DNA of 64,000 nucleotides from Acidobacteriaceae bacterium. Its GTDB lineage: Bacteria; Acidobacteriota; Terriglobia; Terriglobales; Acidobacteriaceae. Both the position numbers and the translations under genes were made by a program. The stretch is taken from the NCBI GenBank assembly GCA_003131585.1, contig PKVW01000074.1:62001-126000 (forward strand), in the 5' to 3' direction. How positions within the stretch are numbered: position 1 is the stretch's first letter; the number at the start of each line of letters is the position of its first letter. Of the stretch, positions 35,470 through 44,291 are shown in pieces. The notes beneath the pieces were generated by a model. It was not told where the DNA came from. It did no database searches and worked only from the letters and a program-made list of their open reading frames with translations.

Positions 35470-35497
35470 GCCCGGCAGAATAGCAGAATCCGTCAAT

Positions 35498-35563
35498 TCT
35501 GCATTCTGACTTCTTACTTCTGCATTGATCCTGAAGTTCAGAAGTTAGAAGTCAGAATGCAGA
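35498..35563. repeat. Long imperfect palindrome between divergent genes
   Basis: A 25-base arm at 35498-35522 is complementary to 35539-35563 at 24 of 25 positions, with a 16-base loop. Its outer 17 bases (TCTGCATTCTGACTTCT and complement) pair perfectly. An alternative perfect 13-bp pairing exists between 35514-35526 and 35556-35568, because TTCTGCATT is repeated in the left arm. Confidence 0.9.
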
Positions 35564-35605
35564 AGTAAGGCCTCTGGCTTCCGGGCCGTGCTTTATATTG
35601 TTCTC

Positions 35606-36256
35606 ATGCCCAAGTCTCCGCGCTGCAAGTCGAAGGGTGCTAAATCCAGCGCTAGTTCACACCCCAAGGCACGGTTGATTTCTTCGCGCACCGTGTATCG
35701 CGGCCCAGTCTTTTGGGTGACCACGGACGACGTGCAGGAGCCGGGCGGCGTCCGCGCCCGTCGCGACGTCGTTCACCACACCGGCTCGGTGGTCGTTTTG
35801 GCCGTCGACGACTCGCGTTCGACACCGCGCGTAGTGCTGGAGCGCCAATATCGCCATGCCGCCAACGACTATCTGTGGGAACTCCCGGCCGGGCGCATCG
35901 ATCCTGGCGAAAAGGCTCTGCGCGCGGCACAGCGCGAACTGCTTGAGGAAACCGGATACACGGCGACCCATTGGCGGCGCATCCTCAACTTCTACGCCAG
36001 CCCCGGATTCGTTGCCGAAACCATGTCCGTCTATCTGGCCACCGGCCTTCGCGACGGCCCGGCACAGCCCGAGGCCGACGAAGTGATCCGCAAGCGCCTC
36101 ATTCCGCTCTCCACCGCGGTTCGCATGATATTAAGCGGCACGATTCGCGACGCCAAAACCATCTCCTCGGTCCTGTGGCTCGATCACCAGGCGGCGAACA
36201 ATCGTCCTCTCCGGTCGCGGCAAAGAATGATTAGGGCGCCGCGTAAGAGTCGCTAG
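35606..36256 (+). CDS. Nudix hydrolase, ADP-ribose pyrophosphatase-like
   Basis: 216 residues from ATG 35606; a GTG at 35588 is also possible. It contains a complete Nudix box (GRIDPGEKALRAAQRELL then EETGY) with the Mg-binding REXXEE glutamates. Upstream VVLERQYRHAANDYLWELPA and downstream FYASPGFVAETMSVYLATGL are typical of ADP-ribose/ADP-sugar pyrophosphatases. The N-terminal 30 residues are basic and non-conserved. Single gene after the palindrome. Confidence 0.9.
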   Translation: MPKSPRCKSKGAKSSASSHPKARLISSRTVYRGPVFWVTTDDVQEPGGVRARRDVVHHTGSVVVLAVDDSRSTPRVVLERQYRHAANDYLWELPAGRIDPGEKALRAAQRELLEETGYTATHWRRILNFYASPGFVAETMSVYLATGLRDGPAQPEADEVIRKRLIPLSTAVRMILSGTIRDAKTISSVLWLDHQAANNRPLRSRQRMIRAPRKSR

Positions 36257-36333
36257 GGAATCCTTGGGATTCTTGCCTCTGGGTCACTCCGTGTCCTCTG
36301 CGGTTGAGATTTAGGACACGCAACCGTTTCGCC

Positions 36334-36362
36334 TTGACACCCTCTCCCAATCGCTCCAAAAT
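36334..36362 (+). promoter_or_regulatory. Candidate promoter of the cold-shock gene
   Basis: TTGACA at 36334-36339 and CAAAAT at 36357-36362 with a 17-base spacer. It would give a leader of about 55 bases before the GTG at 36425. Confidence 0.4.
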
Positions 36363-36424
36363 GCATCGTATGCGGGCACGTCTTTCGGCTCCCCCACTGA
36401 AAGACGTGCGGAAAGCGGGGGTAT

Positions 36425-36634
36425 GTGGAACGTCTAAAAGGCACGGTAAAGTGGTTCAATAACGCGAAGGGTTACGGATTCCTCGGGCGCGCGGACGGCC
36501 CGGACGTTTTTGTACATTACAGTGCGATCACCTCCGAAGGCTACAAGAGCCTGCAGGAGGGCGATACCGTGGAGTTCGAGATCACCGACGGCCAGAAGGG
36601 ACCACAAGCGGCGAACGTTACCAAGAGCGCGTGA
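36425..36634 (+). CDS. Cold-shock protein, CspA family
   Basis: 69 residues from GTG 36425. It is a single cold-shock domain: [17 protein letters not shown] carries RNP1 and DVFVHYSAI carries RNP2, followed by [20 protein letters not shown]. Such proteins bind single-stranded RNA/DNA and act as RNA chaperones. Length is normal. It is followed by a 14-bp tandem repeat and then polX. Confidence 0.96.
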   Translation: MERLKGTVKWFNNAKGYGFLGRADGPDVFVHYSAITSEGYKSLQEGDTVEFEITDGQKGPQAANVTKSA

Positions 36635-36710
36635 ATTCACCAGCTCAGACAAATCGTCGGAGGCCCGGCGCAGGCGCCCAAGCGACGATGCGACCGGTTT
36701 GAGCGATTTT

Positions 36711-36766
36711 GTCTTCCGTACTTTTTCTTCCGTACTTTGTCTTCCGAACTTTGTCCTCCGAACAAT
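36711..36766. repeat. 14-bp tandem repeat, four units
   Basis: Four consecutive 14-base units: gtcttccgtacttt at 36711-36724, then 36725-36738, 36739-36752 and 36753-36766, the last most diverged. It lies between the csp and polX genes. Confidence 0.95.
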
Positions 36767-36824
36767 GCGGCTCTCCTCCGCCCAGCGCTGGCACTAGACT
36801 CCGATCTTGTTTAATCTTTAGTGC

Positions 36825-38570
36825 GTGAACAACAAGGCGATCGCCGGCATTCTCTACGAAACCGCGGATTTGATGGAAATCGACGCGGCCGACTCGTTCC
36901 GCATCCGCTCCTACCGCAATGCTGCCCAAGCCATCGAAAATCTGACCGAGCAGATCAAAGACATCATCGGAGAACCCAAGAAGGTGCTTGCCATTCCCGG
37001 CATCGGCAAGGGAATGCTGCTGAACCTGCAGGAACTGTTCAACGACGGCCGCCTCAGCGTGCAGGCCGAACTGCTCAAGAAATATCACCCTTCGATGCTT
37101 CAGTTGCTGAAGATCCAGGGGCTGGGACCCAAGACGATTGCGCTGATTTGGAGCGCCTACCAGGTCTCGGACGTCGATGGCGTGGAAAAGCTGGCGCGCG
37201 AAGGCAAGATCCGCGAACTGCCGCGCATGGGCGAGAAGCACGAACAAAAGCTTTTGAAGGCGATCGAAGACTACCGCCGAATCTCGGGAAGATTTCTTAT
37301 CGACGCCGCCGAGGCCGAGGCGACAAAGCTCACCGAATATCTTGCCAAGTTCCCGGGGATCGACCGGATTACCCCCGCCGGCTCGTTGCGCCGCGGCCGC
37401 GAGACTGTCGGAGATCTGGACATTCTTGTCACGGGCAAGGCCTGCTCGACCGAGGCCGAACGCGAGAAGGCGGTGCAATATGTCGCGAAATATCCGCCGC
37501 TCATGGACATCATTGCCCAAGGTGATAACAAGATCAGTTTTCGCCTCCGCAGCGGCATGCAGGTGGACGTTCGCCTGTTGCCTCCGGAGTCGTTCGGCGC
37601 GGCCATGCAGTATTTCACCGGATCGAAAGCCCACAACGTCGCCCTGCGCCAACGCGCCCTCAGGATGGGCTACACCCTCAACGAGTACAGCCTCGCCGAT
37701 CTCAAAACAGAGAAGCCCGTCGCGGGCAAGACGGAAGAAGAAATCTACGCCAGGCTGAAGCTCGACTACATTCCACCGGAGCTGCGCGAAAATCTGGGAG
37801 AGATCGACGCCGCCGAAAAGCGCGCGTTGCCGAATTTAATCACTTTGGACGACCTTCAGGGCGACGTGCACATGCACACTGTCGAAACCGACGGTCGCAA
37901 CACCATCGAAGAAATGGCGGAGGCGGCCAGGGCGCGCGGCTACAAATACATGGCCATCACCGACCATTCCAAGAACCTGGCCTTCGCCAACGGCCTCGAT
38001 GACAAGCGCGCCGTGGCCCATATCCAGCGAATTCACGATGCGAACGAGAAGATCGCGGGCATCACCATCTTTGCTGGAATCGAAGTGGACATCCTGGCCG
38101 ATGGCGACCTCGATCTCTCCGGCGATGTTCTCGCCCAGATGGATGTGGTCATCGCCAGCGTGCATTCCGTTTTCAATCAGGAGCCGGCGAAGATGACGGA
38201 TCGCCTGCTCAAAGCGATCGGAAATCCGAACACTTCCATCGTTGGCCATCCCACCGGTCGCCTGCAACTCCGCCGCGACGCCTACCACTTCGACATGGAT
38301 GCGGTCCTCGCCGCGGCGGCAAAACACAAAGTCGCGATGGAGCTGAACTCCTACCCCGACCGGCTCGATCTCAACGACGTGCACCTGCGCCAGGCCAGGC
38401 AGCGGGGCGTGAAGATCGTGATCAACACCGATTCCCACCACACTTCTCATCTGGATAAAATCCGCTACGGCATCCTGCAGGCGCGGCGGGCCTGGCTGAC
38501 CAAGGACGACGTCCTGAACACTCTGCCGGCACAAAGATTTGCCAAGACGATGAAGCATGAGTGGGATTGA
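36825..38570 (+). CDS. polX: DNA polymerase X family protein with PHP domain
   Basis: 581 residues from GTG 36825, the usual size of bacterial PolX. Residues 1-110 hold the helix-hairpin-helix 8-kDa-like domain (IPGIGKGMLLNLQELF, IQGLGPKTIALIW). The polymerase core has GSLRRGRETVGDLDILVTG with the metal-binding Asp pair. Residues about 345-570 form a PHP phosphoesterase domain (DVHMHTVETDGRNTIEEM, AITDHSKNLAFANG, INTDSHHTSHL), expected to give Mn-dependent 3'-5' exonuclease activity. Role: gap-filling DNA repair. Confidence 0.95.
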   Translation: MNNKAIAGILYETADLMEIDAADSFRIRSYRNAAQAIENLTEQIKDIIGEPKKVLAIPGIGKGMLLNLQELFNDGRLSVQAELLKKYHPSMLQLLKIQGLGPKTIALIWSAYQVSDVDGVEKLAREGKIRELPRMGEKHEQKLLKAIEDYRRISGRFLIDAAEAEATKLTEYLAKFPGIDRITPAGSLRRGRETVGDLDILVTGKACSTEAEREKAVQYVAKYPPLMDIIAQGDNKISFRLRSGMQVDVRLLPPESFGAAMQYFTGSKAHNVALRQRALRMGYTLNEYSLADLKTEKPVAGKTEEEIYARLKLDYIPPELRENLGEIDAAEKRALPNLITLDDLQGDVHMHTVETDGRNTIEEMAEAARARGYKYMAITDHSKNLAFANGLDDKRAVAHIQRIHDANEKIAGITIFAGIEVDILADGDLDLSGDVLAQMDVVIASVHSVFNQEPAKMTDRLLKAIGNPNTSIVGHPTGRLQLRRDAYHFDMDAVLAAAAKHKVAMELNSYPDRLDLNDVHLRQARQRGVKIVINTDSHHTSHLDKIRYGILQARRAWLTKDDVLNTLPAQRFAKTMKHEWD

Positions 38571-38638
38571 ACTCGAGTTCGCGAGGGAAACTCGGGAGTG
38601 GAAGCCGGGGAGTAGAATCGGAAAGCGCCAAACAAACC

Positions 38639-39268
38639 ATGCCTGATCAGATGCCAAACTCCGCTCCCGTCGCTCCAGCAAACCCGACCGCGCCCGCAGA
38701 CAGCAAGCCGCCGGCCACGGAACCCGGGCCAACGATCAGTATTGGCGACGAATTCGGCACCGCCAAGCGCAATCTGCCTCCGGTGAAAATCCTGCTGCTG
38801 GCCACAGCTGGAATACTCATCAGCGTCGCGATCTATTCCTTTTTCCAGCGTGCCAAACCGCAAGGCGCCGGTTCGCTCGACAGCGTAACCGCGGTAGAAA
38901 TCCCCGGCCAAAACGCCGCCCTGGTCGCACTCACCTTCACCCTGCGCAACTCCGGTGAGAAACCGCTCTGGGTGCATGGCATTCAGGGCAAGCTCGTGAC
39001 CTCAAGTGGAGAACTAAGCAGCGACGCAGTTTCTGCTGTCGATTTTGACCGCTACTATCAGGCTTTTCCCGCGTTGAAGACGAATGCTCAGCCCGCTCTC
39101 GCTCCGGAAGACAAACTTCAACCCGGCCGGGAACTCAAGCGAACAGTGATGGTCAGCTTCCCTGTAACCCTGGAAGGCTTCAACCAGCGCCGCTCCGTGA
39201 GCGCAGTCATCCAGCCCTACGACCAGCCCGTGGCGATTGTCCTGAATAAGCAAGACCTGAGCAAGTAA
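38639..39268 (+). CDS. Membrane-anchored protein of unknown function
   Basis: 209 residues from ATG 38639. A Pro/Ala-rich cytoplasmic N-terminus (about 50 residues) precedes a single helix (ILLLATAGILISVAIYSFF). The outer domain resembles an immunoglobulin-like/FxLYD-type fold (VALTFTLRNSGEKPLWVHGI, RELKRTVMVSFPVTLEGF), but I cannot name a family. The last five codons are the first unit of a 15-bp tandem repeat that continues past the stop. Confidence 0.7.
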   Translation: MPDQMPNSAPVAPANPTAPADSKPPATEPGPTISIGDEFGTAKRNLPPVKILLLATAGILISVAIYSFFQRAKPQGAGSLDSVTAVEIPGQNAALVALTFTLRNSGEKPLWVHGIQGKLVTSSGELSSDAVSAVDFDRYYQAFPALKTNAQPALAPEDKLQPGRELKRTVMVSFPVTLEGFNQRRSVSAVIQPYDQPVAIVLNKQDLSK

Positions 39269-39310
39269 GACGTGAGCGAATAAGACCTGAACAAGAAAGT
39301 CCCGAGCAAG
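39251..39310. repeat. 15-bp tandem repeat, four units, crossing a stop codon
   Basis: Four 15-base units close to taagacctgagcaag, at 39251-39265, 39266-39280, 39281-39295 and 39296-39310. The second unit contains the TAA stop of the preceding gene at its first three bases. Confidence 0.9.
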
Positions 39311-39339
39311 CAAAGCGCCTCCGCAGTCGCCACAACCCA

Positions 39340-39876
39340 TTACTTTTTCTGAATGAATCTCCGCCGCACCAGATGGGTATTGGCGTCAGGTTTGATCTCG
39401 TCATATTTCAGGCAACTAATCGAGCCGTCTACTTCCAGCACGGCCAGGGCCACATCGTGAAGGTCTGCGATGCCATGCTCGCGCAGCGCGCGCTGCAATT
39501 CGTCCATGCTGACGTGCTCTTTCGCCATGTGCGACTCGATGGCTTTCCCATCGTGCACCAGAAGGCTGGGCTGACCCTCAACCACGCGCCGAAAGCCGCG
39601 GCTGGAGCCGGAGAGATTACCTACCGCGTAATTCAGCAAAAGCAGAGTGGAAGCCGCCACCACGCCACCGATCAACGACGTGTCCGGCCCGGTCATCGCG
39701 TTCTGCACAGAGTTGGAAATAAGCAGCAGGAGCGTCAGATCGAACGGCGTCATCTGCCCGACCTCGCGCTTGCCGCTGAGGCGCACCCCAATCAGCACGA
39801 CAAGGTAGATCACGCCCGTCCGCAGTGCGATCTGCAGCACGACCTGCCAACCCGCCGGGAAAAGCACTCCGTTCAA
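39340..39876 (-). CDS. DUF421 (YetF-like) membrane protein
   Basis: 178 residues from TTG 39876. Its start overlaps the stop (TTGA) of the coiled-coil gene upstream, so it is translationally coupled. Two to three N-terminal helices (VIYLVVLIGVRLSGKREVGQ, SLIGGVVAASTLLLLNYAVG) lead to the DUF421 cytoplasmic domain: GQPSLLVHDGKAI, AKEHVSMDELQRALREHGI, VALAVLEVDGSISCL. The family occurs in spore formers and many soil bacteria; its biochemical role is not established. Confidence 0.88.
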   Translation of the reverse strand: MNGVLFPAGWQVVLQIALRTGVIYLVVLIGVRLSGKREVGQMTPFDLTLLLLISNSVQNAMTGPDTSLIGGVVAASTLLLLNYAVGNLSGSSRGFRRVVEGQPSLLVHDGKAIESHMAKEHVSMDELQRALREHGIADLHDVALAVLEVDGSISCLKYDEIKPDANTHLVRRRFIQKK

Positions 39877-40688
39877 TTAGCCGTCACCGGCGTGGGGGCG
39901 TTCTTCGGAGTGCTCAGGTATCCCGTCGCTTTGTTCTTGTCCACTGTCCAAACCACCAACTCAAACAGCAAGTGATCGCGTCCCGAATAGAACTGAATCG
40001 GTTCGGCGACGGTGCGATCCTTCTTCTCGATCGTCTTGTCGTCGGCGGACACGTTCACCGTAAACTTGCCGCGCTTGGCGTCAGCCTTCTTAAGCTGAAG
40101 GCTCACCGTTGCCACAGGCTGCGGCTTTGCCCCCCGGAGCAGGGTGAATTCGTAGTAGTTGCGGTCGCCCTTATGCTTGAGCACCTCCAGATCGTCGCGA
40201 GTATGGGCGATCAAGCCGCTCTGCATTCCGAGGTCGCCCACCGCGCTCTGCAGCTTCGCCTTGGTGGCTTCCAGATCCGCTTTCGTGGAGGCCACATCCG
40301 TCTTGACCCCGCCCACGTCGCTCCTAACCCCAGCCACTTCTCCACTCACCTGCCCCATCTGCTCCTTCTGTGCCTGTTCCAGACGGGTTTCGGCCTCCTG
40401 CTGTTGTGCCTGAAGTTGGGAGGCGCGCTGGGCCAGATCTTTCTTCGTCATCCCCAACTTTTGACCGAGCGTCTCTTCCTGAGCCTCCGCGGATTGCATG
40501 CGCTTCTGCAGTTCTCCAACTTGCGCCTGACTATCGCTCAAGTCTTTCGTCAGTTTCTCGACGCGCTGTTCTGTGGTTACATACCCATAGACCGACGCCG
40601 CGACAAAAATGATCGCGACAAAAACTAGAATCCATTTGCCCGCGTTCGACTGACGTTCAACGTGTATCTGTGCGTCTTCTTCCGGCAT
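39873..40688 (-). CDS. Membrane-anchored coiled-coil protein, unknown function
   Basis: 271 residues. One helix near residues 18-37 (WILVFVAIIFVAASVYGYV) is followed by a coiled coil to about residue 165 (heptad-rich EQRVEKLTKDLSDSQAQVGE and ADLEATKAKLQSAVGDLGMQ). A compact C-terminal beta-rich domain follows (YYEFTLLRGAKPQPVATVSL, PIQFYSGRDHLLFELVVWTV). No named family recognised. It overlaps the DUF421 gene by 4 bases and shares its operon. Confidence 0.8.
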   Translation of the reverse strand: MPEEDAQIHVERQSNAGKWILVFVAIIFVAASVYGYVTTEQRVEKLTKDLSDSQAQVGELQKRMQSAEAQEETLGQKLGMTKKDLAQRASQLQAQQQEAETRLEQAQKEQMGQVSGEVAGVRSDVGGVKTDVASTKADLEATKAKLQSAVGDLGMQSGLIAHTRDDLEVLKHKGDRNYYEFTLLRGAKPQPVATVSLQLKKADAKRGKFTVNVSADDKTIEKKDRTVAEPIQFYSGRDHLLFELVVWTVDKNKATGYLSTPKNAPTPVTAN

Positions 40689-40812
40689 AGCTCCTCCCAG
40701 GATTCACCACCCTTAGCGGCTGGTCCTTCAATTGTTTAGCACAAGCCCGGCAGTGTCAATTAGCTCTGGGGATGCCCCGACGACTCGCACGGCTGCAAGA
40801 GATGCGTATCAG

Positions 40813-40869
40813 GGCGTGCCTTCAGGCACGCCGTAATTGCGGCAGACTGTCAGAGCGCCTTCAGGCGCT
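40813..40869. repeat. Pair of REP-like hairpins with TTCA loops
   Basis: GGCGTGCC-ttca-GGCACGCC at 40813-40832 and AGCGCC-ttca-GGCGCT at 40854-40869, just upstream of the ThiO-like gene. Stem and loop style match 19445-19497 and 63485-63554. Confidence 0.8.
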
Positions 40870-40900
40870 GCACTTCCATGCGTTCTTCTACAATGCGGTG

Positions 40901-41986
40901 GTGAAGAGTTGGGACGTAATCGTCATCGGTGGCGGCATCATTGGACTCTCGCTATCGATTGAACTGCGTAAAAAGGGCGCGAGTGTTCTGCTCGTCGAAC
41001 GGGGCGAGCCGGGTCGAGAAGCCTCGTATGCCGCGGGCGGCATGCTGGTCGATTGCTCTCTCGAAACGCCCGCCGCTTTACAGGCACTGGCCACAGCCAG
41101 CGCACATATGTATCCCGACTTCGCCTGCGAGTTGGAAATGGAATCGGGCATGAGAGTCGATCTGCGGGACCAGGGCACGATTCTTTTTCTGTCCGACACA
41201 CATACTCATCATTCGCCTTCGCAAGCTGGAGCTTTGCTCCCGGCGAATCCGGTTGAGCTCGAACCAGCTCTTGCCGCACCCAATCGGCCCGCTTTTTATT
41301 TGAAGGGACCGGCTTTTTATTTGAAGGAGCGCAGCGTCGACCCGCGCGCTCTCGCCGCCGCCGCCATCACCGCGGCAAAGCGCCGCGGTGTGGACATTTC
41401 CTCGGGAGATGCGGTCACGGCAGTTAATCTTTCCGGCGGCGGGGTCAGCGGAGTCACCACGACCAAAACCTCATTCCCTGCGCCCAAGGTCGTCAACTGC
41501 GCAGGCGCATGGTCGGGCCAGATCGCGCCCCACGCTTTTCCTACCCGCCCGGTCAAAGGACAAATGCTGTGCCTGGCTTCGCCCTCCCGCAATCTGCTCA
41601 AGCATGTGATCCGTTCGCCGGAAGTTTACCTGATCCCGCGCAGCGACGGAAGAATCCTGGTCGGAGCTACGGTAGAAGAAGCCGGATTCGACAAGCGCAC
41701 CGACGTCACAACGATGCAGCGTCTGCACCGCGCCGCGGTCGCCATGGTTCCAGAATTAAGGAATGCCAGGATTCTGGAAGACTGGGCCGGCCTGCGCCCC
41801 GGAACTCCTGACGCGTTGCCCATTCTCGGCGCAACCGCCACCCCCGGCTACTACGTTGCCACCGGCCACTTTCGCGACGGCATTCTCCTCGCCCCAATCA
41901 CCGCGCAAGTCATGGCGAACGTCATCACGGGAACCGACTGCAGGTACGACCTCAAACCATTCTCCCCGGCAAGATTCTCCAACTAA
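40901..41986 (+). CDS. FAD-dependent amino-acid oxidase, glycine oxidase ThiO-like
   Basis: 361 residues from GTG 40901, chosen because the FAD motif begins immediately after it and the upstream in-frame sequence consists of repeat hairpins. FAD-binding: WDVIVIGGGIIGLSLSIEL and LLVERGEPGREASYAAGGML. The C-terminus has DWAGLRPGTPDALPILGA and YYVATGHFRDGILLAP, the DAO-family block typical of ThiO. Glycine oxidase makes iminoglycine/glyoxylate for thiazole synthesis. No other thi genes are adjacent. A 21-bp in-frame duplication (41291-41327) repeats PAFYLK. Confidence 0.85.
   Translation: MKSWDVIVIGGGIIGLSLSIELRKKGASVLLVERGEPGREASYAAGGMLVDCSLETPAALQALATASAHMYPDFACELEMESGMRVDLRDQGTILFLSDTHTHHSPSQAGALLPANPVELEPALAAPNRPAFYLKGPAFYLKERSVDPRALAAAAITAAKRRGVDISSGDAVTAVNLSGGGVSGVTTTKTSFPAPKVVNCAGAWSGQIAPHAFPTRPVKGQMLCLASPSRNLLKHVIRSPEVYLIPRSDGRILVGATVEEAGFDKRTDVTTMQRLHRAAVAMVPELRNARILEDWAGLRPGTPDALPILGATATPGYYVATGHFRDGILLAPITAQVMANVITGTDCRYDLKPFSPARFSN
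41291..41327. repeat. 21-bp in-frame direct repeat inside the ThiO-like gene
   Basis: gctttttatttgaagg occurs at 41291-41306 and again at 41312-41327, a 21-base period. The protein reads PAFYLKG then PAFYLKE. Confidence 0.9.
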
Positions 41987-42189
41987 TGGTTCTCCAACTA
42001 GCGGAGCGCCCCTGTGGGGAACAGGCGCCCTTCGACTTCGCTCAGGGCAGGCTCTCGGCTGTCCGCCGAGCAAAGCGAGGCCCTCTGGCACGCTGCCCAG
42101 CCGGCCCATCCCCGATTCTTCGGGTATACTGAAGCGTTTTCCGCAACCGCATCCGTCGCACTATTGCGCTCTCGAGAAAGGATCGACTC

Positions 42190-43566
42190 ATGGCCTCGCC
42201 CGCAGTCGCTTTTGCCCGCAATAATCAGCAGCGTTTCCTCGGCGAACTAAAAGATCTCCTTCGCATTCCCAGCGTCAGCACGCTCGACGAGCACAAGCCC
42301 GACGTTCAGAAGGCCGCCGACTTCGTGGCCAACGAACTGCGCCGTATCGGCATGGAAAACGTCGAAGTCATCGCCACCAAAGGCCATCCTCTCCTCTATG
42401 CCGACTGGCTGCACGCGCCGGGAAAGCCCACCGCACTCTGCTACGCGCACTACGACGTGCAACCGCCCGACCCTCTCGACGAATGGAAGACTCCTCCCTT
42501 CGAGCCCACAGAACGCAACAACAACATCTACGCCCGTGGCGCGGTCGACGATAAAGGCCAGCTTTGGATGGAAGTAAAGGCCCTCGAATCGCTCATGAAG
42601 TCCGGTAACGGCAAACTCCCCATCAACGTGAAGGTCATCTTTGAAGGCGAAGAAGAAGTCGGAGGCGAGTCCATCGCGGAGTATGTCCGCAAGCAGAAAG
42701 CCAGGCTGAAGGCCGATTTCGCCCTGGTCTGCGATACCGAACTTTTCGCTCCCAATCTTCCCACGCTGTGCGTCGGCCTGCGCGGCCTGGTCTATACCGA
42801 AATCGAAGCCGTCGGCGCCATGATCGACCTGCACTCCGGCGTGTACGGCGGCGCGGCTCCCAATCCCTTCTTCGCTCTGATCGAAATCATAAGCAAGCTG
42901 AAGGACGCGAAAGGTCACGTTCTGATCCCCGGTTTCTACAAAGGCGTGAAAGCACCCAGCAAAGACGAACTCAAAGCCTGGAAGCGCCTGCCCTTCAACG
43001 AAGAACACTACCGCAAGACCGAAGTCGGCTCGAAAGTTCTCACCGGCGAGCCCGGCTACTCGGTTCTGTATCGCACCTGGGCGCGCCCCACGCTCGAAGT
43101 TCACGGCATGCCCGGTGGATTCACCGCCGCCGGCGCCAAGACCGTGATCCCCGCCAAAGCCGCGGCCAAGGTCTCCATGCGTCTGGTGCCTAATCAAGAT
43201 CCAGACGATATCTTGAAGCGCTACACGAACTTCGTGAAGAAGCTAACGCCCAAGGGCATCGAGACGAAAATTAAAGTGCACAGCAAAGGCCCGGCCTGCG
43301 TGGTCGGCACCGACAATCCCTACATCAAAGCCGCCACCGAAGCGCTGCACGACACATTCAAGAAGGAAACCGTCTTCATCCGCAGCGGCGGATCGATCCC
43401 CATCGTCAACGATTTCTACCAGGGTTTGAAGATCCCGAGCGTAATGATGGGCTTCGGCCTTCCCGACGACAACCTTCACGCCCCCAACGAAAAATTCCAC
43501 ATCCCAAATTTTCATCACGGGATCGAGACGATCTGTCTTTTCTTCGAAAAGCTGGGAGCAAAGTAG
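42190..43566 (+). CDS. M20 family metallopeptidase (dipeptidase-like)
   Basis: 458 residues, typical for M20 dipeptidases with an inserted dimerisation domain. Zinc-site motifs: ALCYAHYDVQPPD with the first His/Asp, ARGAVDDKGQLWM with the bridging Asp, VIFEGEEEVGGES with the catalytic Glu pair, DFALVCDTELF, and SGGSIPIVNDF near the end. The lid domain contains VHGMPGGFTAAGAKTVIPA. The enzyme would cleave dipeptides or N-acyl amino acids in the cytoplasm. Single gene. Confidence 0.93.
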   Translation: MASPAVAFARNNQQRFLGELKDLLRIPSVSTLDEHKPDVQKAADFVANELRRIGMENVEVIATKGHPLLYADWLHAPGKPTALCYAHYDVQPPDPLDEWKTPPFEPTERNNNIYARGAVDDKGQLWMEVKALESLMKSGNGKLPINVKVIFEGEEEVGGESIAEYVRKQKARLKADFALVCDTELFAPNLPTLCVGLRGLVYTEIEAVGAMIDLHSGVYGGAAPNPFFALIEIISKLKDAKGHVLIPGFYKGVKAPSKDELKAWKRLPFNEEHYRKTEVGSKVLTGEPGYSVLYRTWARPTLEVHGMPGGFTAAGAKTVIPAKAAAKVSMRLVPNQDPDDILKRYTNFVKKLTPKGIETKIKVHSKGPACVVGTDNPYIKAATEALHDTFKKETVFIRSGGSIPIVNDFYQGLKIPSVMMGFGLPDDNLHAPNEKFHIPNFHHGIETICLFFEKLGAK

Positions 43567-43642
43567 CGGGACCGGAAAGAAGATCGGCCATGCGGGGCGG
43601 CCGCCTCGACTGTCCGGTTGCACGGGTGATATCATAAGTTTT

Positions 43643-43828
43643 ATGGCAAACGGAAGCGTTAAGCTTGTGGCAACCGAGGTCGTGAGCAGGCCGGTCACTG
43701 TGAAGTTCAAAACGAAGTCAGGCGAGACCGTCTCGATCAAGGCTATCAAGACCTTCGAACGGAAGGTATCCGTCGGTGCCCGCCCGAAGAAGAAGTCAAA
43801 AGGAAATGAAGCGCATTTACCTCGATAG
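43643..43828 (+). CDS. Small basic protein, putative antitoxin of the PIN pair
   Basis: 61 residues (ATG 43643). A Lys/Val-rich sequence (VVSRPVTVKFKTKSGETVSI) with a basic C-terminus (RPKKKSKGN). It overlaps the following PIN-domain gene by 23 bases in another frame. Position, size and overlap fit an antitoxin, but I recognise no DNA-binding motif. Confidence 0.55.
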   Translation: MANGSVKLVATEVVSRPVTVKFKTKSGETVSIKAIKTFERKVSVGARPKKKSKGNEAHLPR

Positions 43829-44291
43829 CAATATCCTGATCGCTTACTACTGTTTGGACAAAGCCGAAGAGAGCAAGAGAAAGATGGTCATAGACGCTTT
43901 GACCGTCTTCCCCCACTTCAACGAAACTCATCTCTGCACCTCCATGTGGGCGATAACTGAGATGGTCAATATCTTGGTCTCTGCCAAGAAGCTGGAACAT
44001 GGGACAGTTGCGGAAATCGAAAGTCAGTTAGTCAGCGAGAAACGGCTGCAAGGCATCAAGATACAAATCATCGAAGTGAGTCCGCAAAAAGACTACGACT
44101 TTGCGGAATTCTTCTTCCATGTGAAGCAGGGTATTCTCATGTATCACTCAGGGGTTGGAGACGTGATTCACAGCGTCATTATGAAAAACAATGGTATTGC
44201 CGACATTTTGACGTTCGATGAGAAAGACGATTTCAAGCAGATCCCCGATCTAACGGTCCTCCACCCCAGGGACATTAGAATCGAAAGGTAG
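43806..44291 (+). CDS. PIN-domain protein, putative VapC-like toxin
   Basis: 161 residues from ATG 43806, preceded by AAAAGGA. PIN-domain acidic residues appear in order: MKRIYLDSNILIAYY (Asp7), MWAITEMVNIL (Glu), SGVGDVIHSVIM (Asp) and ADILTFDEKDDF (Asp). It would be an Mg-dependent ribonuclease. The upstream small overlapping gene could be its antitoxin. It stands between a peptidase and a gene-free stretch and may be an acquired module. Confidence 0.78.
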   Translation: MKRIYLDSNILIAYYCLDKAEESKRKMVIDALTVFPHFNETHLCTSMWAITEMVNILVSAKKLEHGTVAEIESQLVSEKRLQGIKIQIIEVSPQKDYDFAEFFFHVKQGILMYHSGVGDVIHSVIMKNNGIADILTFDEKDDFKQIPDLTVLHPRDIRIER

